58,180 bases of DNA from an uncultured Sphingomonadales bacterium. Lineage in GTDB: Bacteria; Pseudomonadota; Alphaproteobacteria; Sphingomonadales; Sphingomonadaceae. Each line of letters begins with the position of its first letter. Within the stretch, counting starts at the first letter, position 1. The DNA lies in contig CAINGT010000049.1 in the NCBI GenBank assembly GCA_903848655.1, positions 1 through 58,180 on the forward strand. The letters run 5' to 3'. The notes under the pieces were generated by a model. That model was given only the letters and a program-made list of their open reading frames with translations, made no database searches and was not told where the DNA came from. Positions 1-8,811 of this stretch are shown piece by piece. Made by a program: the position numbers and the translations under genes.

Positions 1-99
1 ATTCGAACGCGGACCACGCTTGCCCTTGCCTCCACCAGGAACCAATGGCTTCAGCAGTTCCCACTGCTCGTCGCTCAGTTCGTCAACCAAATGATCCAT
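1..99 (-). CDS. IS5-family transposase, N-terminal fragment (cut by window edge)
   Basis: The first 33 codons of a transposase are visible. Translation from ATG 99-97 contains LSDEQWELLKPLVP followed by a Gly/Lys/Arg-rich stretch, the typical opening of the IS5-type (DUF4096-like) transposase N-terminal domain. A GGAG ribosome-binding site lies about 6 nt upstream. The rest of the element runs out of the window, so intactness cannot be judged. The 152 bases between it and etfA (100-251) should hold the element's terminal inverted repeat and junction, but I could not place either confidently. Confidence 0.7.
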   Translation of the reverse strand, partial: MDHLVDELSDEQWELLKPLVPGGGKGKRGPRSN

Positions 100-251
100 G
101 ACCGATCTCCAAAAATCAGTCTTGAATCACAAATCTATCCCGTAAGGAATCCCCTCGAGGTTAAATTGTCACCACGACCTAGGGTACGGGAGAAATGCCC
201 TCGGAGTCTTTAATCTCATAACAATAAAGCAGTGCGATTGCTTCCCGCGCG

Positions 252-1184
252 TTACAGCTTGCCCGCCAGTTCCGGAACCGCGTTGAACAAATCCGCCACC
301 AGCCCAAGGTCGGCGACCTGAAAGATCGGCGCGTCTTCGTCTTTGTTGATCGCGATGATGGTCTTGCTGTCCTTCATCCCCGCCAGATGCTGGATCGCGC
401 CGGAAATGCCGACCGCGACATAGATTTCGGGGGCGACGATCTTGCCCGTCTGCCCGACCTGATAGTCGTTCGGCACATATCCGGCATCGACCGCCGCGCG
501 GCTCGCGCCGATGGCGGCGCCCAGCTTGTCGGCCAGCGGCGTGATCGTCGCCGCAAACGTCTCGGCATCTTTGAGCGCGCGGCCACCGGACACGATGATT
601 TTGGCGCTCGTCAATTCGGGGCGTTCAAGCTTGGCGATTTCGGCACCCAGATAGTGCGACAGGCCCGAATCCGCACCCGCGGCGACCGCTTCGATGCTTG
701 CGCTGCCGCCGGTCGGATCGGCTTTGGCAAACGCCGTGCCGCGCACGGTGATGACCAGTTTGGCGTCGGTCGATTGCACGGTGGCAATGGCGTTGCCGGC
801 ATAAATCGGGCGGGTAAACGTGTTGGGGCTTTCGACCGACAGGATATCGGACACTTGCGCCACATCGATCAGCGCGGCGACGCGCGGGGCGATGTTTTTG
901 CCCGTCGTTGTGGCGGGCGCGACAAAGGCATCGTGATCGGCGAGCAGCCCGGCGATCAGCGGCGCGACATTTTCCGCCAGCGCATGGGCATAAGCCGCAT
1001 CATCGGCGACGAGCACTTTGGCCACGCCGCTGATCTGCGCGGCCTCGGCAGCAACAGCGGCAACGCCCGATCCGGCGACCAGCGCGGTCACTTCGCCCAA
1101 GTGAGTCGCGGCGGTTACCGCCGACAGCGTCGCATCCTTGACGGCTGCGCCATCGTGTTCGACCCACACCAGAACTTTGGTCAT
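252..1184 (-). CDS. etfA: Electron transfer flavoprotein alpha subunit
   Basis: FAD-binding subunit of the soluble ETF heterodimer, which collects electrons from acyl-CoA and related dehydrogenases and passes them to ETF-ubiquinone oxidoreductase. It has 310 aa, the normal family length. The C-terminal FAD domain is intact: SGGR at 199-202, [10 protein letters not shown] at 226-235, QVGQTGK at 242-248, [12 protein letters not shown] at 259-270 and [10 protein letters not shown] at 279-288. It starts one base after the etfB stop codon, so the two are surely cotranscribed. It is the last gene of the leftward propionate-pathway block. The gene for ETF-ubiquinone oxidoreductase is not in the window. 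Confidence 0.97.
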   Translation of the reverse strand: MTKVLVWVEHDGAAVKDATLSAVTAATHLGEVTALVAGSGVAAVAAEAAQISGVAKVLVADDAAYAHALAENVAPLIAGLLADHDAFVAPATTTGKNIAPRVAALIDVAQVSDILSVESPNTFTRPIYAGNAIATVQSTDAKLVITVRGTAFAKADPTGGSASIEAVAAGADSGLSHYLGAEIAKLERPELTSAKIIVSGGRALKDAETFAATITPLADKLGAAIGASRAAVDAGYVPNDYQVGQTGKIVAPEIYVAVGISGAIQHLAGMKDSKTIIAINKDEDAPIFQVADLGLVADLFNAVPELAGKL

Positions 1185-1185
1185 G

Positions 1186-1938
1186 TCAGGCTACTCCCAG
1201 TTCTTTAAGCTTGGCGACGAGCGCATCGACATCGGCCACTTTGATCCCCGCGCTGCGCACCGGCGGTTCGCTGACTTTCAGCGTTTTGAGCCGGGGGGCG
1301 GTATCCACGCCGTAATCGGCGGGGGTCTTGGTCGCCAGCGGCTTGGTCTTGGCCTTCATGATATTGGGCAGGCTGGCATAGCGCGGCTCATTCAGGCGAA
1401 GGTCGGCAGTGACCACGGCGGGCAGCGCCAGCCGCACGGTTTCCAGCCCGCCATCGACTTCGCGCTTGACTACGACATGATCGCCTTCGATGCTGATCGC
1501 ATTGGCGAACGTGCCCTGACCGCGCCCCATCAGCGCGGCAATCATCTGGCCGGTCTGGTTGCTGTCATCGTCAATCGCCTGTTTGCCGGTGATGATCAGG
1601 CCGGGCGCTTCTTCGGCGGCAATCGCGGTGATGATCTTGGCCACTGCCAGCGGTTCGACCTCGTCATCGGTTGCAACCAGAATCGCCCGGTCCGCGCCCA
1701 TGGCCAGCGCAGTGCGCAAAGTTTCCTGCGCTTTGGCCGGGCCGATCGAGACTACCAGCACTTCGGAGACGACGCCCTTTTCGCGCAAGCGCAGCGCCTC
1801 TTCGACCGCGATTTCGTCAAACGGGTTCATGCTCATTTTGACATTGGCGAGATCGACCCCGCTGCCATCGGCCTTGACCCGGGGCTTGACGTTGTAATCG
1901 ATCACCCGTTTGACCGTGACAAGTGCTTTAACCGGCAT
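1186..1938 (-). CDS. etfB: Electron transfer flavoprotein beta subunit
   Basis: Partner of EtfA that binds AMP and docks with dehydrogenases. It has 250 aa, as expected, and opens with [16 protein letters not shown], the conserved EtfB N-terminus. The region around residues 115-150 ([17 protein letters not shown]) is the conserved ETF-beta signature. The start is supported by an AAAGGCG ribosome-binding site. It lies 87 bp downstream of pccA, so it may belong to the same long transcript or have its own promoter. The gap shows no clear terminator. Confidence 0.97.
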   Translation of the reverse strand: MPVKALVTVKRVIDYNVKPRVKADGSGVDLANVKMSMNPFDEIAVEEALRLREKGVVSEVLVVSIGPAKAQETLRTALAMGADRAILVATDDEVEPLAVAKIITAIAAEEAPGLIITGKQAIDDDSNQTGQMIAALMGRGQGTFANAISIEGDHVVVKREVDGGLETVRLALPAVVTADLRLNEPRYASLPNIMKAKTKPLATKTPADYGVDTAPRLKTLKVSEPPVRSAGIKVADVDALVAKLKELGVA

Positions 1939-2025
1939 GTGTACGCCTTTCGTTTCTCTTTGCGCCGCCCTTACGCAGGGGCGGTGGTATCGTCAATTGG
2001 TGCCACGGGGCAAAGCCGCCCCCGC

Positions 2026-4047
2026 CTATTCCATTTCAAGAATAATCGCATCGACCGCCAGGCTGTCCCCGGCGGCGGCATTGACCTGCTTGACCGTGCC
2101 CGATTTATCCGCGCGCAAGATGTTTTCCATCTTCATCGCTTCGACCACCGCCAGCGGCTGCCCGGCTTCGACCGCATCGCCCGGCGCAACGTGCAGCGCC
2201 ACCAGCAGCCCCGGCATCGGGCAGATCAGATATCGTGACAAATCGGGCGGGACTTTGTCCAGCATATGCCGGGTCAGCGGCGCGATCCGCGCTTCCAGCA
2301 CCATCGCCAGATGGCTCGCCCCGCGCGTGGTCAGGCGAAACCCGCCGCGCACCGGTTCGACTTTCACGCTGAGCGGCCCGCTGGCGAGGTCGGCGTGGAT
2401 CAGCCGGTCACCGGGGGTATATTCCAGATCGAGATCGAGCGCTTCGCCATCGACGGTAACCAGATCGCCCGCCAGCACCACGGCATGACGCTGCCCGTCG
2501 ATCAGCACCGACCATGCGCCCGGCGGATCGAGCCGATCCCCCAACTGGCCATCGACCCGCCGCGCCCGATCCGCGCGCGCGGTGGCAAGGAACGCGGCAA
2601 TCGCGGCAAGGCTGCGCCGCACGTCGTCCGTTGCCGGCGCACCGTGAAACCCGTCGGGATATTCTTCGGCAATGAACCCGGTGGTCAACGCGCCCGAGCG
2701 AAAGCGCGGGTGCTGCATGATCGCGCTGAGGAAATCGATATTGTGCCCCAGCCCCTCGATTGTGAAAGCATCGAGCGCGGCGACTTGCTTGTCCGCCGCG
2801 TCATCGCGGGTCGGCCCCCACGTAATCAGCTTGGCGATCATCGGGTCGTAGAACATCGACACTTCGCCCCCGGCATAGACGCCATCATCGACGCGCACCC
2901 CGTCAACCCCGCGTCGGCCATGACCTGCGCCGTCATCCTGCCAGCCCGGCACCGGCGGCTGATAATGCACCAGCCGCCCGGTCGAAGGCAGAAACCCGCG
3001 ATAGGGATCTTCGGCATAGACGCGGTTTTCGATGGCCCAGCCGTCAATCCCGATATCGGCCTGCGCGAACGCCAGCCGCTCGCCCGCCGCGACGCGGATC
3101 ATCTGTTCGACCAGATCGATGCCCGTAATCGCCTCGGTTACCGGATGTTCGACTTGCAGCCGGGTGTTCATTTCGAGGAAGTAGAAACTTTCGCCGCTCG
3201 GGTCCGCGCCCGACACGATCAGTTCGACCGTTCCGGCGGAATAATACCCCACCGCGCGCGCGAGCGCGACGCATTGTTCGCCCATCGCTTTGCGCATGTG
3301 GGGCGTGACAAACGGCGAAGGCGATTCTTCGACCACTTTCTGGTGGCGGCGCTGGATCGAACATTCGCGTTCGTTGAGATAGAGAATCGTGCCGTGCTGA
3401 TCGCCCAGAATCTGGATTTCGATATGGCGCGGGTTGAGAATGAATTTCTCGATGAACACGCGGTCGTCGCCGAACGCATTCAGCCCCTCGCGCTTGACCG
3501 CCTCAAACCCCTCTCGCACGTCTTTTTCGCAGTACGCCAGCCGCATCCCTTTGCCGCCGCCGCCCGCCGAAGCCTTCATCATCACCGGATAGCCGATCTC
3601 GTCGGAAATCCGCACCGCGTGTTCGGTGTCATCGATTTCGCCGACAAAGCCGGGAACGACATTGACCCCCGCCGCTTTGGCCAGTTTCTTGCTCTCGATC
3701 TTGTCACCCATCGCCGCGATGGCGTTCACGGGCGGCCCGACAAAGGCAATGCCTTCCGCCGCCAGCGCCTCGGCAAAACTCGTGCGTTCGGACAAAAACC
3801 CATAACCGGGATGTACCGCATCGGCCCCGGTCGCCTTGCACGCGGCGATAATCTTGTCCGCCACCAGATAGCTTTGCGCGGCGGGCGCGGGGCCAATAGG
3901 CACCGCCTCATCCGCCATCCGCACAAACGGCGCGCGCGCATCGGCATCCGAATAGACCGCCACAGTCGCAAGTCCCATCCGGCGCGCGGTCTTGATGATC
4001 CGACAGGCAATTTCGCCGCGATTGGCGATGAGGATTTTTTTGAACAT
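2026..4047 (-). CDS. pccA: Propionyl-CoA (acyl-CoA) carboxylase alpha subunit, biotin carboxylase plus biotin carrier
   Basis: ATP-dependent carboxylation of biotin for conversion of propionyl-CoA to (S)-methylmalonyl-CoA. From Met 4047 (MFKKILIANRGEIACRI) it has 673 aa: biotin carboxylase N-terminal domain (about 1-110), ATP-grasp with the glycine-rich KASAGGGGKGMR loop, C-terminal biotin carboxylase domain, a linker, and a biotinyl domain ending the protein. Biotin is expected on Lys639 in EAMKMEN. A Met four codons earlier (4059) abuts the HNH stop without a ribosome-binding site, so 4047 is preferred. Its partner pccB is about 4.8 kb upstream on the same strand, separated by mce, mcm and the vapBC-HNH cassette. 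The substrate is inferred from those neighbours; 3-methylcrotonyl-CoA carboxylase is less likely. Confidence 0.93.
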   Translation of the reverse strand: MFKKILIANRGEIACRIIKTARRMGLATVAVYSDADARAPFVRMADEAVPIGPAPAAQSYLVADKIIAACKATGADAVHPGYGFLSERTSFAEALAAEGIAFVGPPVNAIAAMGDKIESKKLAKAAGVNVVPGFVGEIDDTEHAVRISDEIGYPVMMKASAGGGGKGMRLAYCEKDVREGFEAVKREGLNAFGDDRVFIEKFILNPRHIEIQILGDQHGTILYLNERECSIQRRHQKVVEESPSPFVTPHMRKAMGEQCVALARAVGYYSAGTVELIVSGADPSGESFYFLEMNTRLQVEHPVTEAITGIDLVEQMIRVAAGERLAFAQADIGIDGWAIENRVYAEDPYRGFLPSTGRLVHYQPPVPGWQDDGAGHGRRGVDGVRVDDGVYAGGEVSMFYDPMIAKLITWGPTRDDAADKQVAALDAFTIEGLGHNIDFLSAIMQHPRFRSGALTTGFIAEEYPDGFHGAPATDDVRRSLAAIAAFLATARADRARRVDGQLGDRLDPPGAWSVLIDGQRHAVVLAGDLVTVDGEALDLDLEYTPGDRLIHADLASGPLSVKVEPVRGGFRLTTRGASHLAMVLEARIAPLTRHMLDKVPPDLSRYLICPMPGLLVALHVAPGDAVEAGQPLAVVEAMKMENILRADKSGTVKQVNAAAGDSLAVDAIILEME

Positions 4048-4059
4048 TTCTCGACCCAT

Positions 4060-4830
4060 TCAAAAGCTTTGAATCTTTGCTAGGAACTGATCTTGCAATT
4101 CTTTCCAGTCATTTCCGAAATGCGCTCGCCGATGATCGTTCGCGCACAATGCAATCACATTGCGCATCGTGTCAGCGCCTTGCTCCTGAAGGCTAATTAC
4201 ATGGTGCGCTTCCAGATATCGCCCGCCGTCAACCTTCAGGAAGCCTAGTTTGCCGCAGTGTTCGCACCTTTCGCGCGCGCGCTTGAGCACTGCATTGCGG
4301 ACCGCGTTGTCACGAACGAAGGCCCCACTTAGCCGAATGCGGTACTCTGGATCCGGGTTACCAATCTCAGAATCCTCAATATCATCAATGGCGGAGTCGC
4401 CTTCCAGCATTAGATCAGCGACGCTGACGTCGCGTGTGATTGTAGCTGGCGGTACCTTGCCCTTGATCCGAGCAATTGTTCGCCCGGCTTCAAACGCCAC
4501 TTCCAGCGCAAGCAACTCGCGATTAAACCGCTTTCGCTTTCGGGGGCTTGCCGAGGGGTCATGAGCCTCGCACAAAATACCAAATGCTTCATAGCCTTGG
4601 TCCAGCACGCAGGCCATGTTGCGACGAAATTCGCGTGCTCCGTTTTCAGTGCGATTTGGGTCATTCAACCATGAAAGGTCTATGCTTGACCGTCGAGGCT
4701 GATCCAGCCGATCCTCCCATATCGTGAAGATAGCCTGCCTCTTCGCATCATTAACCGCCGACCAAGACCAGCGATCATTGCGCAGCGGAACACCTATTTC
4801 GGCGCAAAATTGCGAGAAAGTCTGTTTCAC
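4060..4830 (-). CDS. HNH endonuclease family protein
   Basis: Starts at GTG 4830, which overlaps the DUF2442 stop codon as GTGA. A longer reading to 5040 would run antiparallel in frame space over DUF2442 and has no support. It has 256 aa. The C-terminal 70 residues form a zinc-stabilised HNH fold: CEHC at 189-192, EAHH with His209-210, and CANDHRRAH with Cys229 and His233. The N-terminal about 180 residues resemble no domain I recognise and are fairly acidic around 150-165. It is last in the vapB-vapC-DUF4160-DUF2442-HNH cassette, ending 12 nt before the pccA start. Target unknown; it could be a solitary nuclease or a defence effector. Confidence 0.85.
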   Translation of the reverse strand: MKQTFSQFCAEIGVPLRNDRWSWSAVNDAKRQAIFTIWEDRLDQPRRSSIDLSWLNDPNRTENGAREFRRNMACVLDQGYEAFGILCEAHDPSASPRKRKRFNRELLALEVAFEAGRTIARIKGKVPPATITRDVSVADLMLEGDSAIDDIEDSEIGNPDPEYRIRLSGAFVRDNAVRNAVLKRARERCEHCGKLGFLKVDGGRYLEAHHVISLQEQGADTMRNVIALCANDHRRAHFGNDWKELQDQFLAKIQSF

Positions 4831-5087
4831 GCCGCTCTCGGAGCCGGTGCGCCACGCAGCAAACCTTCGGTGCTGAGATCTTCGTCGATCTCTGGCCAGT
4901 GAATGCCATAGCCGCCGCCACACAATTCCCAGTTCGCTCGCGCCACCGGCGTGGCGTGAAGCAGGCGCGGATACCAAGCGAGCGGGACAGAGATCGTCCG
5001 GCCGTCCATCAAATCGACGATCAAGTTGTGCTCGTCGCACCGCACATCGAGCACGCGCTCTTCGGTGACCTTAACCGAAATAGTCAT
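4827..5087 (-). CDS. DUF2442 domain protein
   Basis: 86 aa with the DUF2442 pattern: a short beta-strand region, then LIVDLMDGRTISVPLAWYPRL (the family's signature strand-turn) and GGGYGIHWPEIDEDLS near residues 58-74. An ideal AAGGAGG ribosome-binding site precedes ATG 5087. It overlaps the upstream DUF4160 gene by 17 bp and the downstream HNH gene by 4 bp, so the three are translationally coupled. DUF4160-DUF2442 pairs are common in bacteria and have been suggested to be toxin-antitoxin-like; no activity can be read from the sequence. Confidence 0.9.
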   Translation of the reverse strand: MTISVKVTEERVLDVRCDEHNLIVDLMDGRTISVPLAWYPRLLHATPVARANWELCGGGYGIHWPEIDEDLSTEGLLRGAPAPRAA

Positions 5088-5304
5088 GCCACGCCTCCTT
5101 CAGCATTTGGCGGTGTTCGTTCACCATAGCGAGAATGTCCCCGATCTCGTGCGAGCGAAAGCCACGGCTGCGCGCGACTTCCACCGGATCGAGCCAGATC
5201 TTGATCGTTGCCGGACCACGATCAACGTGGATGTGCGGCGGTTCGTTCGGTTCGTGGCTGAAAAAATAGAACCGGAATGCGCCGATCCGCAAGACCGTGG
5301 GCAT
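5071..5304 (-). CDS. DUF4160 domain protein
   Basis: 77 aa. It shows the DUF4160 hallmarks: MPTVLRIGAFRFYFFS, then EPPHIHVD (conserved PxHIHV motif, residues about 22-28) and a C-terminal helix with NEHRQMLKEAWHDYFG. It starts 1 bp after the vapC stop and overlaps DUF2442 by 17 bp. The conserved His-x-His could bind metal or be catalytic, but no function is established. The pair DUF4160-DUF2442 travels here with vapBC, which suggests a compound toxin-antitoxin or defence cassette (inference). Confidence 0.9.
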   Translation of the reverse strand: MPTVLRIGAFRFYFFSHEPNEPPHIHVDRGPATIKIWLDPVEVARSRGFRSHEIGDILAMVNEHRQMLKEAWHDYFG

Positions 5305-5305
5305 C

Positions 5306-5698
5306 TCAATCTACCCTCGCCAGACCGGCGTGGGCAAAATCATTGCCTTTGTAGAGCAGCGGCTCGCCGCGCTCCGTCGCGAGCGCATAGGCGAAGCAAT
5401 CGCCATAATTGAGTCGCGCCGGATGGCCACTACCTTTGCCGAAATCGCGGTAGGCTTGCCGGGCTGCGCGGGCGTGCGATGCTGTGACCGGTGCAATGTC
5501 AATCTTTAGGTCAACCAACAGGCTATCGAGCCGAGCGGAGACAACGGGATCGCGGTTGCCGTCAATCACGATCGACGCCTCCAGATAGTTGGCCGCAGAC
5601 ATTCGGGCTTCCCCGGACGCGAGGATAGCGCCCATGAACGCCGCCGCCTCGTCCTCGGCATTGAGGATGGCCACGATTGCCGAACTGTCGACAATCAT
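5306..5698 (-). CDS. vapC: VapC-type PIN-domain ribonuclease toxin
   Basis: 130 aa, the usual length for VapC. The four acidic metal-binding residues of the PIN active site are all visible: Asp4 in MIVDSSA, Glu40 in NYLEAS, Asp100 in NYGDCFAYALA and Asp120 in LLYKGNDFAH. The site appears intact, so an active ribonuclease (usually tRNA- or rRNA-cleaving) is expected. Its ATG overlaps the vapB stop as ATGA, the standard coupling for toxin-antitoxin pairs. It is embedded in the propionate operon, between mcm and pccA. Confidence 0.95.
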   Translation of the reverse strand: MIVDSSAIVAILNAEDEAAAFMGAILASGEARMSAANYLEASIVIDGNRDPVVSARLDSLLVDLKIDIAPVTASHARAARQAYRDFGKGSGHPARLNYGDCFAYALATERGEPLLYKGNDFAHAGLARVD

Positions 5699-5946
5699 TT
5701 CGGGAGACCCCGCTCGTCATAGAGTAATGCGTCGATGTCTAGCGAAGAAACCTTGTTCGTCATCCGCGCCGCCGTGTCGCGGCAGAGTTCCAGCAAGGCC
5801 GCGATCTTGGCTTCCTTGTTGAGCTCCCGCTCGCGCGCGCGCAAGGCTTCGAGCACGACCTGAGTCACGCTCTTGCCTTCCAATGCGGCAAGCTTGCCCG
5901 CAAGCTCGGCTGCTTCAGCATTCTTGATGTTCATCTGGACGCCCAT
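5695..5946 (-). CDS. vapB: VapB-type antitoxin
   Basis: 83 aa. The N-terminal half (MNIKNAEAAELAGKLAALEGKS) resembles the PSK/Rv0623-type antitoxin DNA-binding fold, and the C-terminal half (residues about 50-83, ending LDIDALLYDERGLPK) is the expected toxin-wrapping tail. The start at 5946 is supported by GGGAG about 5 nt upstream; an internal Met at 5934 is the alternative and is less well placed. A 22-bp dyad lies 13 bp upstream and is a candidate autoregulatory operator. Confidence 0.92.
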   Translation of the reverse strand: MGVQMNIKNAEAAELAGKLAALEGKSVTQVVLEALRARERELNKEAKIAALLELCRDTAARMTNKVSSLDIDALLYDERGLPK

Positions 5947-5958
5947 GGAACTCCCTTT

Positions 5959-5980
5959 CTACCACGCCATGGCATGATAG
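5959..5980 (-). promoter_or_regulatory. Candidate VapBC operator, 22-bp imperfect palindrome
   Basis: A dyad centred between 5969 and 5970 pairs 9 of 11 base positions, with a perfect GCCATGGC core at 5966-5973. It ends 13 bp before the vapB start. VapBC complexes typically bind inverted repeats just upstream of vapB, so position and symmetry fit autoregulation. A TACTAT sequence adjacent to it could be a -10 element. Binding is inferred, not shown. Confidence 0.45.
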
Positions 5981-6015
5981 TAGAAATAGACCAGATCGGC
6001 AATCACCGCGCTCAT
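5959..6015 (-). CDS. Possible 18-aa ORF coupled to mcm, perhaps a gene remnant
   Basis: An ATG overlaps the mcm stop codon as ATGA and opens an 18-codon frame, [18 protein letters not shown], ending at TAG within the vapB operator dyad. Coupling to mcm is the only argument for translation. It could be the truncated beginning of a gene interrupted when the vapBC cassette arrived, a small hydrophobic peptide, or chance. Confidence 0.2.
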   Translation of the reverse strand: MSAVIADLVYFYYHAMAW

Positions 6016-8150
6016 TCCGCCGCCGCCAGCGCTTCGCCCGCAGGCGGCATATTGTGCCCGAGCAGGCGCAGCATGTCCGCCGCCGCCTCGACCACGTTGG
6101 TGCCGGGGCCATAGATTCCCTGCACCCCGGCTTCGCGCAAAAAGTCATAGTCTTGCGGCGGGATCACGCCACCTGCCACGACTTTGATATCGCCGCGTCC
6201 GGCCGCGCGCAGCCGCGCGATCAGATCGGGGATAAGCGTCTTGTGCCCGGCGGCGAGCGAGGAGGCGCCAATGGCATCGACAGCGTGGTCGAGCGCCAGC
6301 TTGACCGCTTCTTCGGTGGTCTGGAACAGCGGCCCGCTGGTCACGTCAAACCCCATGTCGCCAAACGCGCTGGCGATCACATTGGCCCCGCGATCATGGC
6401 CATCCTGCCCCATTTTGGCGACGAGCAGGCGCGGCGGGCGGCCCAGCCGCCGCGTGACCGAGGCGACGCCGTCGAGCACTTGGCCATAGCGCGCGTCCCC
6501 CGCATAAGCCGCGCCATAGACCCCTTTGACCGGGGTCGGCACCGTGCCGTGGCGGCCAAACACCACCTCCATCGCATCGGAAATCTCGCCCAGCGTGGCG
6601 CGTGCGCGCGCGGCTTCGACCGCGAGTTCGAGCAAATTGGCATTGCCCTTTGCCCCTTCGGTCAGGGCGGCCAGCGCGGCGCGGCACTGTGCCTCATCGC
6701 GGGTGTCGCGCACGCGTTTGAGCCGCGCGATCTGCCCTTCGCGCACCGCGTGGTTGTCGATGGTCAGCGTTTCCAGCGTGTCCTCGCTGGCGAGGCGGTG
6801 CTTGTTGACCCCGACGATCACGTCTTCGCCGCGATCCACCCGCGCCTGCCGTGCGGCGGCGGCTTCTTCGATCATCGCTTTGGGCCAACCGGCGGCCACC
6901 GCTTTGGCCATGCCGCCTTCGGCTTCGATACGTTCGATAATCGCCCACGCCTGATCGACCAGTTGCCCGGTCAAGGCCTCGATATAGTATGACCCGCCCA
7001 GTGGATCGACGACATGCGTCATCCCGGTTTCTTCTTGCAGCACGATCTGCGTGTTGCGCGCGATGCGGGCGGAAAAATCGGTAGGCAGCGCGATTGCCTC
7101 GTCCAGCGCATTGGTGTGCAGCGACTGCGTGCCGCCGAGCATCGCCGCCATCGCCTCAATCGTGGTGCGGATGACATTGGTATAAGGGTCTTGTTCCTGC
7201 AACGACACGCCCGATGTCTGGCAATGCGTGCGCAGCATGGTGCTGCGTTCGTCGCGTGCGCCCAGCCGCGTCATCACGCGGTGCCACAGCACGCGCGCGG
7301 CGCGCAGCTTGGCCACTTCCATAAAGAAATTCATGCCAATGGCGAAAAAGAACGACAGTCGCCCCGCGAACTGGTCGATATCAAGCCCCGAGGCGACACC
7401 GTATTTCACATATTCCATGCCATCAGCGATGGTGAACGCCAGTTCCTGCACTTGCGTCGCGCCCGCTTCCTGCATGTGATAGCCGGAAATCGAGATCGAA
7501 TTGAACTTGGGCATTTCGCGGCTGGTATAGCCAAAAATGTCCGAAATGATCCGCATCGATGGTTCGGGTGGATAGATATAGGTATTGCGGACCATGAACT
7601 CTTTGAGAATGTCGTTCTGGATCGTGCCGTCGAGCAAGGCGCGCGGCACGCCCTGTTCTTCACCCGTCACGATAAAGAACGCCAGAATCGGGATGACCGC
7701 ACCGTTCATCGTCATCGATACAGACATCTGGTCGAGCGGAATGCCGTCGAACAGGATCTTCATGTCTTCCACGCTGTCGATGGCGACGCCGGCTTTGCCG
7801 ACATCGCCGACAACGCGCGGATGATCGCTGTCATAGCCGCGATGCGTGGCCAGATCGAACGCGACCGACAGCCCCTTTTGCCCCGCCGCGAGATTGCGGC
7901 GGTAAAACGCGTTCGAATCCTCAGCGGTGGAAAACCCGGCATATTGCCGGATGGTCCATGGCCGCCCGGCATACATCGACGCGCGCACCCCGCGCGTAAA
8001 CGGGGCAAACCCCGGCAGACCCGGATCAGCCGGGACATCGGCGGCGGTATAGAGCGGTTTGACCGCGATCCCTTCGGGGGTGTGCCATGTCAGGTCTTTG
8101 CCTTTGACCTCTTTGGCGGCGGCCCGTTGCCAGTCGTCAATGCTCGCCAC
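6012..8150 (-). CDS. mcm: Methylmalonyl-CoA mutase, single-chain adenosylcobalamin enzyme
   Basis: Isomerises (R)-methylmalonyl-CoA to succinyl-CoA, feeding propionate carbon into the TCA cycle. It has 712 aa, the length of catalytic mutase chains. The N-terminal TIM barrel contains the [24 protein letters not shown] region (residues about 50-75) and YIEALTGQL. The C-terminal B12 domain carries DGHDRG with His585 as the expected cobalt ligand, plus the GASSLAAGH motif. The gene overlaps mce by 14 bp, which supports coupled translation. The GTPase chaperone gene (meaB/argK) is not in the window. Confidence 0.97.
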   Translation of the reverse strand: MASIDDWQRAAAKEVKGKDLTWHTPEGIAVKPLYTAADVPADPGLPGFAPFTRGVRASMYAGRPWTIRQYAGFSTAEDSNAFYRRNLAAGQKGLSVAFDLATHRGYDSDHPRVVGDVGKAGVAIDSVEDMKILFDGIPLDQMSVSMTMNGAVIPILAFFIVTGEEQGVPRALLDGTIQNDILKEFMVRNTYIYPPEPSMRIISDIFGYTSREMPKFNSISISGYHMQEAGATQVQELAFTIADGMEYVKYGVASGLDIDQFAGRLSFFFAIGMNFFMEVAKLRAARVLWHRVMTRLGARDERSTMLRTHCQTSGVSLQEQDPYTNVIRTTIEAMAAMLGGTQSLHTNALDEAIALPTDFSARIARNTQIVLQEETGMTHVVDPLGGSYYIEALTGQLVDQAWAIIERIEAEGGMAKAVAAGWPKAMIEEAAAARQARVDRGEDVIVGVNKHRLASEDTLETLTIDNHAVREGQIARLKRVRDTRDEAQCRAALAALTEGAKGNANLLELAVEAARARATLGEISDAMEVVFGRHGTVPTPVKGVYGAAYAGDARYGQVLDGVASVTRRLGRPPRLLVAKMGQDGHDRGANVIASAFGDMGFDVTSGPLFQTTEEAVKLALDHAVDAIGASSLAAGHKTLIPDLIARLRAAGRGDIKVVAGGVIPPQDYDFLREAGVQGIYGPGTNVVEAAADMLRLLGHNMPPAGEALAAAE

Positions 8151-8574
8151 GCGGTGTCTCCATGATTTCGGTCAGTTGTCCGCCCATGTCTTTGGGATGG
8201 ACAAAGAAAATCGGCGTGCCGTGCGCGCCGATGCGCGGTTCGCCCAGAACTTTTTTGCCGAGCCGTTCAAACCACGCTTTGGCGGCATGAATATCGGGCA
8301 CTTCGTAACAGACATGGTGCTGGCCCCCCAGTGGGTTCTTGGCCAACCACTTGCCCACCGCGCTGTCGGCCACGGTCGGTTGCAGCAATTCGATCTGCGT
8401 GCCCGCCGTGCCATGTTCGCCCGGCGTGTTGACGAAGCACACGCGCACGTGCTGCGATTCCAGCACGAACGGCGCGGTAATGTCCGACGCCCCCAGCACA
8501 TCGCGATAAAACGCGATCGCCGCATCGAGATCCGGCACCGCCACACCAATATGGTTCAACCGACCCAGTTTCAT
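8137..8574 (-). CDS. mce: Methylmalonyl-CoA epimerase
   Basis: Converts (S)- to (R)-methylmalonyl-CoA between the carboxylase and the mutase. It has 145 aa in the vicinal-oxygen-chelate fold. Expected metal ligands are visible: His8 in LNHIGVAV, a Glu near 62, His86/87 in [10 protein letters not shown] and Glu136 in LTEIME. Its 3' end overlaps mcm. It lies 237 bp downstream of pccB, across a GC-rich inverted-repeat region, so it may be read through from pccB or have its own promoter. Confidence 0.95.
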   Translation of the reverse strand: MKLGRLNHIGVAVPDLDAAIAFYRDVLGASDITAPFVLESQHVRVCFVNTPGEHGTAGTQIELLQPTVADSAVGKWLAKNPLGGQHHVCYEVPDIHAAKAWFERLGKKVLGEPRIGAHGTPIFFVHPKDMGGQLTEIMETPRGEH

Positions 8575-8634
8575 GTACCAATCCTAACAAGCCCCCGCCC
8601 CTCTAGGGCAAAGCTATCGCACAAGAAATCAAGG

Positions 8635-8768
8635 CCCTCCCCCTCTGGGGGAGGTGGCAGCGCGCAGCGCTGACGGAGGGGGTGAAAAGGGTAAAATATC
8701 GTGCAAGTCCGCAAGCTTGCGCCCCCTCCGTCAGCCCTACGGGCTGCCACCTCCCCCAAAAGGGGAGG
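8635..8768. repeat. Inverted pair of GC-rich palindromic repeats
   Basis: Two copies of a roughly 48-bp repeat face each other (8635-8683 and 8721-8768), sharing GGGGGAGGTGGCAGC and GCTGACGGAGGGGG. Each has its own small hairpin whose loop-proximal pairs differ but remain complementary: CAGCGCGCAGCGCTG on the left and CAGCCCTACGGGCTG on the right. The whole can also fold as one long stem with a 37-nt loop. It sits between pccB and mce. A related GC-rich fragment is at about 18879-18915. Confidence 0.75.
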
Positions 8769-8811
8769 ACTTTGGGTATCGCCGCCAGTCGCGAGCGGAG
8801 CAGGCCCCACC

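Noticed and set aside
2266-4083. 605-aa plus-strand open frame opposite pccA
   Set aside because: Mirror-strand shadow of a GC-rich gene. It has no family resemblance, and pccA is certain.
4060-5040. 326-aa reading of the HNH protein
   Set aside because: The first 70 codons overlap the well-supported DUF2442 gene in another frame. GTG 4830 with GTGA coupling is the likelier start.
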